A DNA stretch of 64,000 bases from Denitratimonas tolerans (GTDB lineage Bacteria > Pseudomonadota > Gammaproteobacteria > Xanthomonadales > Xanthomonadaceae): assembly GCF_037203605.1 (NCBI RefSeq), contig NZ_JBBDHC010000002.1, positions 124,001-188,000 of the forward strand, read 5' to 3'. The translations under genes were made by a program, and so were the position numbers. Under the pieces are notes generated by a model. It saw nothing but the letters and a program-made list of their open reading frames with translations, was not told where the DNA came from and ran no database searches. The stretch's first letter is position 1. Each line of letters begins with the position of its first letter. This document shows, one piece after another, positions 53,619 through 63,916 of this stretch.

Positions 53619-56600
53619 GGTGCACCTTCAGGATTTCGTCCACATTGCGCATCAGGTCCGCCTCTTGGTACGGCTTGCCGAGGTAGCGATCAACGCCGAT
53701 CTCGAACGCGCGCTGGCGATGCTTTTCGCCGGTGCGCGAGGTGATCATGATGATCGGGATGCCGCGCAGGCGCACATCGTTGCGGATGTGCGTCGCCAGC
53801 TCGTAGCCGTCCATGCGCGGCATCTCGATGTCGAGCAGCATCACGTCCGGCACCCGTTCGGTCAGTTTCTCGATGGCGTCGACGCCGTCCTTCGCGGTGA
53901 GCACCTCGTAGCCATGGCGCTCCAGCACGCGGCCGGTGACCTTGCGCATCGTGATCGAGTCGTCCACCACCATGACCAGCGGAACGCGGCTGACGGGTGC
54001 GGCCGGTGCCGCTTCGACCACCCCACCGTCGAGGTGCATGGCGGTGTAGCGACGCACCAGCGGCGCGACGTCGAGAATCACGATGACGCGGCCATCGCCC
54101 ATGATGGTGGCACCGAAGATGCCGGGAATCGAACTGACCTGGGCACCCACCGGCTTGACCACGATCTCGCGGCTGCCGATGACGTGATCCACGCAGATCG
54201 CGGCGCGCTGGTCGCCGGAACGGGCCAGCAGCAGCGGCACCTGCAGGCTGCCCTCGGCGCGGACCGGAGCCTGCCCCAGCAGGCGGCCCAGGTCATGGAT
54301 CACATAGTCCTCGCCCGCGTAGACGAAGCGGGGCGCGCCTGTGGCGAGCTGTGCGTCCAGTTCGCTGCGATCGATGCGCGCCACGCCCTGAACCGAGGCA
54401 ATCGGCACGGCGAAGGAGGTTTCGCCCTGCTGCACGAACACCGCCTGCGTCACCGCCAGGGTGAAGGGCAGCCGCACCGTGAACACGGTTCCCTTGCCGC
54501 GCTCGGACTCGATGGTCAGCGAACCGCCGAGCTGGCGGATTTCGCTGTGAACCACGTCCATGCCGACGCCGCGGCCGGCGATCTTGCTGACCGTGGATGC
54601 GGTGGAAAAACCGGACTCCAGGATGAAGGCGTACAGCGCCTGGTCGGTGATGGTGGCGGTGGGAGCCAGCAGGCCGCGCTCGATCGCCTTGCGGCGGATC
54701 GCATCGCGGTCCAGGCCACGTCCGTCATCGGCCACCTTGATGACCACTTCGGAGCCTTCGCGCATCACCGCGATGCGGACCGTGCCCTCTTCCGGCTTGC
54801 CGACGGCGCGGCGCTCCTCCGGCGTCTCCAGTCCGTGGGCGAGCCCGTTGCGCAGCATGTGCTCCAACGGCGCGGTCATGCGATCGAGCACGCTGCGGTC
54901 CATTTCGCCCTGCGCACCCTCGACCCGCAGCTGCGCCTTCTTGCCCAGCTCCGAAGCGGTCTGGCGAATGATGCGGCGCATGCGCGGCACGAGCGAATCG
55001 AACGGCACCATGCGGGTGCGCATCAGGCCTTCCTGCAGGTCCGAGCTCACGCGCGACTGCTGCAGCAGGAGGGTCTCGTACTGGCGCGTGTGGTCTTCCA
55101 GCGTGCCCTGCAGGTTGACCAGGTCGGCGGCAGACTCGGACAGCGCGCGGGAAAGCTGCTGCAGGGTCGAGAAGCGGTCCAGCTCCAGCGGGTCGAACGC
55201 CTCCCTGCCGCCGGCCTCCACCTCGCGCTGGTAGCGCGCGACGATCTGCGCCTCGGTCTCGATTTCCAGCTTGCGCAGCTGGCCGCGCAGACGCTCGTTG
55301 GTCTGCTCCATTTCCGCCAGGTTGGCGTGGAACAGGCCCAGCTGCTGTTCCAGTCGGGCGCGGTAGATCGCGACTTCACCGGCGTAGTTGACCAGGCGGT
55401 CGAGCAGGTCGGCGCGGATGCGGATCTGCTCCTGCGGCGCGCGAACGCTGACGTCCTCTTCGTCCAGCGCCGTGGGTGCCAGTTCGACACTGGGAGCGGC
55501 TACGGCCTCCTCGGCGGTCCACTCCGTCGCGGTCGCCGGGGTTTCGGTTTCGGTTTCGACCTCAGTTGCGGTCACGACATCGGCAGCGATCGGCGGCTGC
55601 GCCGCTTCCAGGGCTTCGACGGCCACCGCGGCATCCTCGACGGCACCCGGCACCAGCTCCGGTTCCTCGCCGCGCGCCAGCATGTCCACGCGCTGGATCA
55701 GGAGCACGGGCGAAGCGATGGCCTGTCGCGATGCGACGCGCGCGGTCATGCGGTTGAGTCGATCGAACGCAAGCTCCAGCACATCGATGCCGTGGCGCGG
55801 CAGCGCGCGCTTCCCTTCCGCCACGATCTCCAGCAGGCTTTCCATCACGTGCCCGAGGTCGCCGATGGCATACAGACCCGCCATGCGCGCACCGCCCTTG
55901 AGGGTGTGCAGGTCGCGCTGCAGGGCAACGACAAGCTCCTGATCGGTCGGCGTTTCGCGCAGGCGTGCCATCAGCCCGTCGGAGTGGTCGAGGATGTCGG
56001 TCGCTTCCTCGCCGAAGATGTCGAGCAGTTCCTCGTCCATGTCCGCAATGCGCAGCGGCTGGTCGGGATCCGGGTCCGCGGTATCGAGACCGGCGATGAA
56101 CCATGCCGCCAGCATGGTCTGCTTCGGATCGGCAGAGGACGTCCTTTCCGCGCGCGCTGCGGCTTCTTCGACGACGCGGTCATCGGCCTGCGCAGGCGCG
56201 GCTTCCGGTTCCAGCGCGTCGGCAGGTTCCTCGATCTGCGCGCCGTCCCAGATCGGCTCGTCGATCAGCGCATCGATGTATTCCTCTTCCGCCTCCAGCG
56301 CGGCCGATCCGGTCTCGGCAAACGCATCCAGCGGCGCGGCAGCCGCCTCGTCGCCAAAAGGCACCGGCACGCGCACGCCCGGCGCGACATCCCATTCCGG
56401 GGCGATTTCCTCGCCCGGAACCTGCGTCGCTTCGACAGGTTCGGCGGCATTCCCGTCAGGCATCCCGAGCAAAAGCTCGGCGTCAACGTCTTCGTCTTCG
56501 GCGACGGGCACCGGGATCGGCGCATCGACCGTATCCGATGACACCTCAGGCGCGGGCTCATCATCCAGATGATCGAAGAAGGCATCCGCGGACACGATCC

Positions 56601-59600
56601 CGGCGTGCGCCGGATCGCTGGCCTCGGTCGGGGCGAGGTCCACCGTCTCGATGTCCACGCCAGGCGTGCTCGCTGCGGCCGGCACCTGCGCCGCCGCTTC
56701 GTCCGCCAGCCACTGGCGAATCAGATCGTCCACGCCGGTTTCGGGTGCCGACGCGGACTCCGCGGCTTCTGCCGTCGTGGCCTCGGCACTGGCCTCATCG
56801 CCGGATTCAGCTGCCTCGTCCGCCAGGCTCACCGATTCCAGCATGGCCTCTTCCGGCACGTCGAACTCCGGTTCGGAGAACTCCATCTCGACGACTTCAA
56901 GGCCCGCGTCGATTTCCGCTGCTGCCGGCAGCTCCGACGGCATCTCGATCAACTCGGACCACTCGACCGCTTCGCCCGCTGCCGGCTCCCCGGCAGCGAG
57001 TTCCTCGACCTCCAGGCTCGGCGCGGGCGGTTCCGCAGCGGCGGGCTCGTCGATTTCGGCGGCGGCCATGTCTTCGATGTTCCAGACCGGGAACTCGTCG
57101 CTGGCTGGCGGTGCGGCGGCCGCTGCATCCGCGTCGGCGGGTGCGTCAGCCATCGGAATGCTGACCACGCTGGTGAGATCGGCCTGGACATCCAGGCCAT
57201 CGAAGTCCAGCGTTTCGTCCAGGACGGTCTCCGGACCCTCGGCCGCGGCGTCCACGGGCGGCACCTCGTCCACAACAGGCGCGGCGATCTCCTCCGATGT
57301 GAACTGCGACCACGGTTCGAGCGACACGGCGCTGCTCAATTCCGGGGCCTCGCTGGTGATTTCTTCGTGCGTCGGCACCGGCGCGAACGGACTCGGCGTG
57401 TCGGGCAGCGTGTCGCGCTCGATGGAAAGCCGGGCGGCAAGCTCCCGCAGCGACGTCAGTCGCGGCGGCCGGGCCTCCAGTTCGACCAGCACCTGGCGCA
57501 ACGCGCGGGTCGAGTCCATGAGTACCGCGCGTCCCTGCTCGGAAAGCGTCAGTCCGTTGGACAGCGCGCGCTTGAGGTAGTGCTCGAGCGGCGAGGTGAT
57601 TTCGGTGACCAGGGGCAGCTCGGTCATCGCGAACGCGCCGTTCATCGTATGCACCGCACGCACCACCGCTTCATCGAGCGGCTGTGCCGGCTGTGCCAGC
57701 CAGGCTTCGATCGTGTCGAGATGCCCGGAGACTTCGGGCTGCAGGATCTCGAAAAGTACCGGGTCGATGGTGGCGACCTCGATGCGATCGTCACGGGCTT
57801 CTTCAATGCTCTCGAAGGCAGCTTCCGCGGAAATTTCCTCCTGCGGCGGTGCGATGGCATCCTGCGCCCCGGCGACGGGCGGGCCGGTGACCCCGGACAC
57901 GGCGGTCGCGTCGACTTCGGACACGGCCGGGACGTCTTCGTGCGTCGGTTCGGGCATCGCAGGCGGCGCGACGGGCGTCGGGACGTAGTGGACCTGCTCG
58001 CCGGCCGCCAGCCGGTCGGCCACGGATTTGATCGCATCCAGATCGGTGCGAACGCTGCGCTCACCGCGCAGCGCGGCGTGAATTTCCGGCAGCACGTCAA
58101 ACGCCGCCTCGACCAGCGAGGTCACCGCGGGCGTTGCGGAAATGGTGTGGTCGAGCACGCGGTTGAGCATGTTCTCGATCTTCCACGCGAATTCGCCCAG
58201 GGTGAGCGCGCCGACGAGGCGGCCGCTGCCCTTGAGGGTATGGAACACGCGTCGGATCGACTTGAGCTGGTCGAGGTCGCCGGGGGCCTGCATCCAGATC
58301 GGCAGCAGCTGCCCGAGGTTCTCGATTTCCTCCTGCACCTCTTCGACGAAGACCTCGCGGATCTCCTCGTCGATCTCCTCCGAGGCGGCCTCGAAGCCTC
58401 CGGTGATGGGGCCGCTCTCCGGTTCGGAGGCGACCTCTGCCGGTACCGGTGCCGGTGCCGGCGGCACCTTCCCGGATGCGGCGTCGGCCGGCGTCGCCGC
58501 ATCCGGCATCGGCGCGATGGGCTGCACCTCCACCGTATCCGCGTCGTCCCGTGCCGGCGATGCCGCAACGTCATCCTCGGAAACGCGCGCATCCGGCACT
58601 GCGGGAACGATTGCGTCCGAGACCGGTTCAGGCGCGGAATCCCGAGGCGACGGCTCGATGGCGTCCTGCGGCGCCGCGACGGCGACTTCCGGGACCGGCC
58701 AGTAGCCCAGTTTCTCCAGGCTGCCGTGCGCCGTCAGCAGGATGCGATCGCGGCCGGGGCGCTGCTCTGCCTGGGCTTCGAGGAAATACTCGAGGCTGGC
58801 AAGGGCGTCAGCGAGCGTCTCCATCTGCGCGACATCGGGCACGAGCCGCTTTTCCAGCAGCTCGCGCCGGGTGAACTGTGCAATGGCTTCCAGATAGCCC
58901 GCCGGTTCGAGCAACTCGACGATCCGCAGCACGCCCGCGACCTGGCTGAGAAGATCCGGTGCGGCCTCGAGCTGTGCGGCATCCCAACTCGATTCGATGT
59001 AGCCGACAAAGCAATCCTTGGCGCGGGTGAAATTGACCTGAGCCTCTTTCACCAGCGCCTGCATCACGCGGCGCGTCTCGATCGCCGGAAGCCGGGTCGC
59101 AGCCTCGGCGCGCTCGCCCGTGGGCACGCCGCCCAGATGCTGAACCTGGTCGTCCAGCGACGCCTCGACGTACAGCAGCGCGCCCGCGATATCCAGCAGG
59201 GCGGACTCATCGGCCGCACGCGAGCCGTCGGTGATGGCCCGCACGGCATCGCGCTGCTCCTGCACCACGCGTCGCGCAACCCCGAGGCCAAGCATGCCCA
59301 GGGTGTCGGAAACCCGCTCCAGCACCTCGACCTGGTTGGCAAGCTGTGCCGCTTCCGCCTCCGGATTGCGCAGGTGCAGATCCAGCGCGTCCTTGACCCG
59401 CAGCAGGTCATCCTTGATCGCGCCTGCGACGGTGTCCAGCAGCGAGCGATTGTGCCCGGTCAGGCTGCTGCGAGCGTGTTCGACTTCTTCCTCGCTCGGC
59501 AGGAGGTCCTCCAGGCCGAAAACCTCGCGCATCTCGCCGATCCGGCCATGCTCGGTGGGCGCATGGGCCACGAAGTAAAGCAGGTTGCGGGTGAGCTCGT

Positions 59601-60393
59601 GCGGCGGGTCGGTCCTGAAGCTGCGCTCGCCAGAATCGGCCAGCCGCTTGATCTCCCGCTCCACCTTGCCGATCGTCTGCTTGAGCTGAAGGCTCGGCTC
59701 AAAAGCCTTGGCCCGCAGCGCCTCCAGCACGCCGGCCGCGACCCAGAACAGGCGGCGCGCCTCGAGCTCGGCGGTCTGCGCGATGAGTTTGTCCAAGGTG
59801 TCGGTCAGGCGCGCCAGGTTGCCGTCGACGTCGTCGTTGCGGAACCACTTGAGCAGCGCCAGCTGGAACTGGGCGCGCAGCGGTTCGGCCCTCGCGCGAA
59901 GCTCGGCTTCGGGTAGCGGCTGCGCCGGCCCGCCGGCACCGACCGGCAGTTCACGCCCCAGGTTGGGCGTGAAGAGCGCAATCTCCGACAGGCCCTTCTC
60001 GCCCCGCGCCGTGCGCAGGTCGTTGAGCAGCGGCAGGAGAACGATCGGGATGTCCTTGTGGCCGGTCTGCAGTCGCTCCAGGTAATCGGGCAGCTGCATG
60101 ATGCCGCGCATGAGCACGCTGTAGGCCTCGTCGCGATCCGCGATCTGCCCGTCCAGCAGCGCCCCGGCCAGGCTCTCCATCTCCTCGGTCACCATGGCCG
60201 CACCGTACAGCTCGACCATGCGCAAGGTGCCCTGCACCTGATGCAGGTAGGTGGCGCAGAAGCGCATTTGGCTGACGTCGGAGGGATCCTCGACGTAGGC
60301 CTCAAGGGCTTGCCGAGCCTGCTTCAGGGTCTCGTCGAGTTCGCCCTTGACCCAGGCCAGCGTGGTGAAGTCGATGTCGTCTTGCGGCCTCAT
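53602..60393 (-). CDS. chpA: hybrid chemosensory histidine kinase ChpA
   Basis: A 2263-residue CheA-type kinase. An N-terminal FimL-like region (residues 1-130) has HQVQGTL. Recognisable phosphotransfer sites follow near His718 (FHTLKGSGRL), about residue 915 (VHTMNGAFAM) and His1496 (LHTLKGGARM). A very acidic, Ala/Glu-rich linker fills about 950-1450. Then come the P3/P4 kinase region (MRTRMVPFDSLVPRMRR; DRSVLDRMTAPLEHMLRNGLAHG; VADDGRGLDRDAIR; GRGVGMDVVHSEIRQLGGSL), a CheW-like P5 and a receiver with phosphoacceptor Asp2188 (MLLDIEMPRMDG). It overlaps the CheR gene by four bases. Confidence 0.95.
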   Translation of the reverse strand: MRPQDDIDFTTLAWVKGELDETLKQARQALEAYVEDPSDVSQMRFCATYLHQVQGTLRMVELYGAAMVTEEMESLAGALLDGQIADRDEAYSVLMRGIMQLPDYLERLQTGHKDIPIVLLPLLNDLRTARGEKGLSEIALFTPNLGRELPVGAGGPAQPLPEAELRARAEPLRAQFQLALLKWFRNDDVDGNLARLTDTLDKLIAQTAELEARRLFWVAAGVLEALRAKAFEPSLQLKQTIGKVEREIKRLADSGERSFRTDPPHELTRNLLYFVAHAPTEHGRIGEMREVFGLEDLLPSEEEVEHARSSLTGHNRSLLDTVAGAIKDDLLRVKDALDLHLRNPEAEAAQLANQVEVLERVSDTLGMLGLGVARRVVQEQRDAVRAITDGSRAADESALLDIAGALLYVEASLDDQVQHLGGVPTGERAEAATRLPAIETRRVMQALVKEAQVNFTRAKDCFVGYIESSWDAAQLEAAPDLLSQVAGVLRIVELLEPAGYLEAIAQFTRRELLEKRLVPDVAQMETLADALASLEYFLEAQAEQRPGRDRILLTAHGSLEKLGYWPVPEVAVAAPQDAIEPSPRDSAPEPVSDAIVPAVPDARVSEDDVAASPARDDADTVEVQPIAPMPDAATPADAASGKVPPAPAPVPAEVASEPESGPITGGFEAASEEIDEEIREVFVEEVQEEIENLGQLLPIWMQAPGDLDQLKSIRRVFHTLKGSGRLVGALTLGEFAWKIENMLNRVLDHTISATPAVTSLVEAAFDVLPEIHAALRGERSVRTDLDAIKSVADRLAAGEQVHYVPTPVAPPAMPEPTHEDVPAVSEVDATAVSGVTGPPVAGAQDAIAPPQEEISAEAAFESIEEARDDRIEVATIDPVLFEILQPEVSGHLDTIEAWLAQPAQPLDEAVVRAVHTMNGAFAMTELPLVTEITSPLEHYLKRALSNGLTLSEQGRAVLMDSTRALRQVLVELEARPPRLTSLRELAARLSIERDTLPDTPSPFAPVPTHEEITSEAPELSSAVSLEPWSQFTSEEIAAPVVDEVPPVDAAAEGPETVLDETLDFDGLDVQADLTSVVSIPMADAPADADAAAAAPPASDEFPVWNIEDMAAAEIDEPAAAEPPAPSLEVEELAAGEPAAGEAVEWSELIEMPSELPAAAEIDAGLEVVEMEFSEPEFDVPEEAMLESVSLADEAAESGDEASAEATTAEAAESASAPETGVDDLIRQWLADEAAAQVPAAASTPGVDIETVDLAPTEASDPAHAGIVSADAFFDHLDDEPAPEVSSDTVDAPIPVPVAEDEDVDAELLLGMPDGNAAEPVEATQVPGEEIAPEWDVAPGVRVPVPFGDEAAAAPLDAFAETGSAALEAEEEYIDALIDEPIWDGAQIEEPADALEPEAAPAQADDRVVEEAAARAERTSSADPKQTMLAAWFIAGLDTADPDPDQPLRIADMDEELLDIFGEEATDILDHSDGLMARLRETPTDQELVVALQRDLHTLKGGARMAGLYAIGDLGHVMESLLEIVAEGKRALPRHGIDVLELAFDRLNRMTARVASRQAIASPVLLIQRVDMLARGEEPELVPGAVEDAAVAVEALEAAQPPIAADVVTATEVETETETPATATEWTAEEAVAAPSVELAPTALDEEDVSVRAPQEQIRIRADLLDRLVNYAGEVAIYRARLEQQLGLFHANLAEMEQTNERLRGQLRKLEIETEAQIVARYQREVEAGGREAFDPLELDRFSTLQQLSRALSESAADLVNLQGTLEDHTRQYETLLLQQSRVSSDLQEGLMRTRMVPFDSLVPRMRRIIRQTASELGKKAQLRVEGAQGEMDRSVLDRMTAPLEHMLRNGLAHGLETPEERRAVGKPEEGTVRIAVMREGSEVVIKVADDGRGLDRDAIRRKAIERGLLAPTATITDQALYAFILESGFSTASTVSKIAGRGVGMDVVHSEIRQLGGSLTIESERGKGTVFTVRLPFTLAVTQAVFVQQGETSFAVPIASVQGVARIDRSELDAQLATGAPRFVYAGEDYVIHDLGRLLGQAPVRAEGSLQVPLLLARSGDQRAAICVDHVIGSREIVVKPVGAQVSSIPGIFGATIMGDGRVIVILDVAPLVRRYTAMHLDGGVVEAAPAAPVSRVPLVMVVDDSITMRKVTGRVLERHGYEVLTAKDGVDAIEKLTERVPDVMLLDIEMPRMDGYELATHIRNDVRLRGIPIIMITSRTGEKHRQRAFEIGVDRYLGKPYQEADLMRNVDEILKVHRGDLG

Positions 60394-61274
60394 GCCTGGG
60401 TCTCTTTCGTATTCCGGAGGTAAGCCAGCGTCTGCGGCCCGCCGGTCCGGCGCATCTGCGGGTGGCTCCAGCCGGGCGCTTCGCCCGGGCCGAGCACCAG
60501 AAGACCGTTGGGTTGGAGCAGTTCCACCAGGGCATCGAGCATTTCGCCCCGGCGTTCGCGTGCAAAATAGATCAGCACGTTCTGGCAGTAGATGATGTCG
60601 AGCTTGCGCAGCGGCGCGCGTGACGCATGCAGCAGGTTGACGCAGGCAAAGCCGACGCGCTTGCGCAGGCGATCGCAGATGCGGAAGTTCTCGCCATCGT
60701 CAAGCGCCTCGACCTGCGCCCGGTAGGCGGTCGGGATTTCGCTGATCCGGCGCATCGGGTATTCGCCGGCCCGCGCCACGGCCAGTGCGGCCTGGCTGAC
60801 GTCGGTGGCGGTGACCCCGAAGCGCCGCTCAGGTGCACTTCGCGACAGCTCGGCATCCACCACCATGGCGAGCGAGAAGGCCTCCTCCCCGGTGGAACAG
60901 CCGATCGAAAGCGCATGCAGCGAGGCGTCCGCACCGGCGGCATCCAGCCAGCGCGGCAGCCATTCCTCGCGGATCAGGGCGAGCGACGGCGGGTGGCGGA
61001 AGAAATGGGTTTCATGGACGGTGAGGTGATCGACCAGGGAGGCCCACTCGACCGCCCCGCGCGCTCCCTTGACAAGCTCGTCGTAATACGTCTGGAACCC
61101 GGTATGGCCGGTTTCGCGCATGCGCCGGCGCAGGCCCGTTTCCAGAAAAGGCTTGCGCTCGGGCGGCACGATGACGCCGGTGCGCGCCTCGAGCAGGCGC
61201 ACCCACCGGTCGAACTCGGCATCGTCCAGTGCACGCATGCCGATTGCCGATGCCGATGTGGCTACCGTGGCCAT
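60390..61274 (-). CDS. pilK: CheR-type chemoreceptor methyltransferase (PilK-like)
   Basis: A 294-residue SAM-dependent methyltransferase. The N-terminal CheR helices include EARTGVIVPPERKPFLETGLRRRM; the substrate and SAM motifs are HLTVHETHFFRHPPSLALI, LSIGCSTGEEAFSLAMVV, ATDVSQAALAVARAGEYPMR and IIYCQNVLIYFARERR. It would methylate PilJ. ATG 61274 is preferred to 61238. Confidence 0.9.
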   Translation of the reverse strand: MATVATSASAIGMRALDDAEFDRWVRLLEARTGVIVPPERKPFLETGLRRRMRETGHTGFQTYYDELVKGARGAVEWASLVDHLTVHETHFFRHPPSLALIREEWLPRWLDAAGADASLHALSIGCSTGEEAFSLAMVVDAELSRSAPERRFGVTATDVSQAALAVARAGEYPMRRISEIPTAYRAQVEALDDGENFRICDRLRKRVGFACVNLLHASRAPLRKLDIIYCQNVLIYFARERRGEMLDALVELLQPNGLLVLGPGEAPGWSHPQMRRTGGPQTLAYLRNTKETQA

Positions 61275-61302
61275 TCCGTCGCAGCCCCCGTCCGCCCGCA
61301 CC

Positions 61303-63333
61303 TCAGCCCGGCAGCTTGAAGTCGGCGACCGAACGACGCAGGTCGGCAGCCAGCTGGGCGAGGTTTCCGATCGACTCGGCCGTCTGGCTCGCGCCAACCG
61401 AGGTCTGCGTGGTGATTTCCTGAATCACGTTCATCGTGGCCGAGATGTTGGTTGCGGCAGCCGACTGCTGGCGCGCCGCCTCGGAGATGTTCTGAATCAG
61501 GTCGGCGAGGTCGTTGGACACCTTTTCGATCTCGCCCAGGGCCAGGCCCGCGTCCTCGGCCAGTCGCGCACCGGCCACCACTTCGGCGGTGGTCTGTTCC
61601 ATCGAGGACACCGCTTCGTTGGTATCGGCCTGAATTGTCTGCACCAGCGTCTCGATTCGCTTGGTCGCATTCGCGGAGCGTTCCGCCAGTCGCTGCACTT
61701 CGTCGGCCACCACCGCGAACCCGCGGCCCGCCTCACCGGCCGAAGCAGCCTGAATGGCGGCGTTCAGTGCCAGGATGTTGGTCTGCTCGGCAATGTCGTT
61801 GATCAGTTCCACGATCGAACCGATTTCCTGCGAGCTTTCACCCAGACGCTTGATTCGCTTGGAAGTTTCCTGAATCTGGTCGCGAATCGAGTCCATGCCC
61901 TGAATCGTCTGGCGCACGACTTCGGCGCCCTTTGCGGCGATCTGCACCGAGCGCTGCGCCACGTCCGCCGATTCGGCCGAGTTCTTCGACACCTCGTCGA
62001 TCGAAACCGCGATTTCGTTGATCGCGGCCGAGGCCGAGGTGATCTGCTGCGCCTGGTGCTCGGCGGCTTCGGCCAGATGCATCGCGGTGGCCTGCGTTTC
62101 CTGGGCAGCGGCAGCCACCTGCACGGCGGTTTCGTTGATGGTGGTAACGAGGGAGCGCAGCGCCTCGACCGCGAAGTTGATCGAGTCCGCGATCGCGCCG
62201 GTGATGTCCTCGGTCACCGTCGCGCGAACGGTCAGGTCGCCTTCGGCCAGCGAACCCATTTCGTCCAGCAGGCGCAGGATGGCCTCCTGGTTGCGCTGGT
62301 TCAGTTCCTGGGTGACGCGGAAGCGCTTGACCTGGTCGCGGTACAGGGTGAACAGCAGGCCGAGGATGGCGATGATGGCGGCCGCGCCTGCGGCGATACC
62401 GATCCACACGCTCGGGAACGCGCGGCTGGCGGGAAGATTGACGAACGCCTGGGTCAGGTTTTCCGCGCCGCCCAGGAGCTGGGCCGAGGCCTGCGAGATT
62501 TCATCGGCGGCGTTCTTGACTTCAAACAATTCGGTGGAGGCGTCAAGGATGGCGTCAACGTTTTGCTCGAGGTCGGAATAGAGCGTGGCCACGCGCGCCA
62601 GCGACTGGCGGGCCACCGGACTGTCGATGCGGCGGATGTTCTGCTCGGGCAGGCCGTTCTGGAGGCCACCGAGCACCTGGCTGAAGAGGGTGGCGTCGCG
62701 CGAAAACCGGTCGGCGGCGGACGTGGCCGCGGCACCGCCCTGACGAATCTGGGTCACGTGGCGCAGCATGCGGTCGGCCAGCACGATCTGGCGGATGGCG
62801 GTGGAAAGCTGGGCATAGCTGGCGTTGCCGGCCTCACCCATCGCGCGCACCACCTCGTCCATCTCGGCCTGGATCAGCGGCACGGCGTTGGCGAAGCGGT
62901 CGGCGGTCTCGGTCAGGCCCAACACCAGCTCCCGACTGTCGAGGATGCGCCGGGCCGCGTCGTTCATCGGCCCCCAGGTCTCGGTGACGCGCTGCAGCGG
63001 CACGCCGACGGTCGCGTCGCCGGCGTAGGCCGGGTTGCTTGCGCCGCCCTTGTTCAGGGCATCGAGGTTGGCCTGGATCGCGATGCGCGTGCTTTCGAGC
63101 TCGTCGAACGCGTCCACGCCGCCGGATGCGGCGTCCTGTGCAGCCTTTGCCACCTGCTGCGACAGCACGCGCACGTCGGCCACCAGGTCACGGGCCTGCC
63201 CCTCCTCGCCCGCGTATTTGGTCGAGAGCACGGCGTTGGCGATCAGCGCCAGCAGTGCGATTACCAGCAGGAAGATCCAGAAGTTGATCATCCCGCTGCG
63301 TTCTTTGCCGGTACCGGCGCCCAATGTGCTCAT
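61303..63333 (-). CDS. pilJ: methyl-accepting chemotaxis protein PilJ
   Basis: A 676-residue chemoreceptor. Two membrane helices: near residues 18-36 (NFWIFLLVIALLALIANAV) and about 312-331 (VWIGIAAGAAAIIAILGLLF). The periplasmic region between is helical, with PilJ-type repeats (ATRIAIQANLDALNKG, AQLSTAIRQIVLADRMLRHV). A HAMP-like region and the cytoplasmic hairpin follow, with the CheA/CheW contact tip ELINDIAEQTNILALNAAIQAASAGEAGRGFAVVADEVQRLAE. Signals to ChpA. Confidence 0.95.
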   Translation of the reverse strand: MSTLGAGTGKERSGMINFWIFLLVIALLALIANAVLSTKYAGEEGQARDLVADVRVLSQQVAKAAQDAASGGVDAFDELESTRIAIQANLDALNKGGASNPAYAGDATVGVPLQRVTETWGPMNDAARRILDSRELVLGLTETADRFANAVPLIQAEMDEVVRAMGEAGNASYAQLSTAIRQIVLADRMLRHVTQIRQGGAAATSAADRFSRDATLFSQVLGGLQNGLPEQNIRRIDSPVARQSLARVATLYSDLEQNVDAILDASTELFEVKNAADEISQASAQLLGGAENLTQAFVNLPASRAFPSVWIGIAAGAAAIIAILGLLFTLYRDQVKRFRVTQELNQRNQEAILRLLDEMGSLAEGDLTVRATVTEDITGAIADSINFAVEALRSLVTTINETAVQVAAAAQETQATAMHLAEAAEHQAQQITSASAAINEIAVSIDEVSKNSAESADVAQRSVQIAAKGAEVVRQTIQGMDSIRDQIQETSKRIKRLGESSQEIGSIVELINDIAEQTNILALNAAIQAASAGEAGRGFAVVADEVQRLAERSANATKRIETLVQTIQADTNEAVSSMEQTTAEVVAGARLAEDAGLALGEIEKVSNDLADLIQNISEAARQQSAAATNISATMNVIQEITTQTSVGASQTAESIGNLAQLAADLRRSVADFKLPG

Positions 63334-63358
63334 CGCAAGAACCTCACCCTGAAATGCA

Positions 63359-63916
63359 TTACATACCGCCCTGTGCGGCGGCGGCCTGCCTGAATTCCGG
63401 CGTACGCGTCAATCGCGCCATGTCGAACACTCCCCAGACCGTGTCGCCCAGTCGATAGGCGCGCTGCACGAAGGGCGCATAGCCGCTCCCCGCCACGCCC
63501 TCCACGGCCACGATCTGGCCTTCGTTGAAGTTGCGCTGTCCCAGCAGTTCGTCGATGAGGACCGCGACGTTGCCGCCGCTCTGCCGGATCACCAGCGCGC
63601 GCGTGGTGGCGTGCTGCACCGTGCGCTCGCCTTCCAGATATTGCTTGAGGTCGACGATGGGCAGCAGCGAGCTGCGCAGGTTGGCCACGCCCAGCAGCCA
63701 GGTGTCCGCGCCGGGCACGGGCGTCAGCGGCGGCACCGAGATGATCTCCACGACCTCCGCGAAACTCGCGGCCAGGCGCTTTGCACCCAGACGAAACGCT
63801 ATGCCGCGCCACAGGCCGGGGGCATCGATCTGGTCGGGCAGGCCCGCGACGTGGGTCAGGCTGCGTCGCTCGTAGTCGGTCAGGATGTCGAACGGGGTGG
63901 CCGAGGAGAACGTCAT
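63359..63916 (-). CDS. pilI: CheW-like adaptor PilI
   Basis: A 185-residue CheW-domain protein. It contains WRGIAFRLGAKRLAASFAEVVEII, WLLGVANLRSSLLPIVDLKQYL and VLIDELLGQRNFNEGQ. It couples PilJ to ChpA. The ATG follows gggagg. The first Pil-Chp gene visible; pilG and pilH would be expected further right. Confidence 0.92.
   Translation of the reverse strand: MTFSSATPFDILTDYERRSLTHVAGLPDQIDAPGLWRGIAFRLGAKRLAASFAEVVEIISVPPLTPVPGADTWLLGVANLRSSLLPIVDLKQYLEGERTVQHATTRALVIRQSGGNVAVLIDELLGQRNFNEGQIVAVEGVAGSGYAPFVQRAYRLGDTVWGVFDMARLTRTPEFRQAAAAQGGM

Noticed and set aside
53296..59916. Very long plus-strand open frames opposite chpA and chpB
   Set aside because: They are mirror frames of GC-rich genes, rich in His/Arg/Ala without domains, while the minus strand encodes clear chemosensory proteins.
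61120..63393. 757-codon plus-strand frame opposite pilJ
   Set aside because: Antisense shadow of a chemoreceptor gene; composition typical of complementary-frame artefacts.
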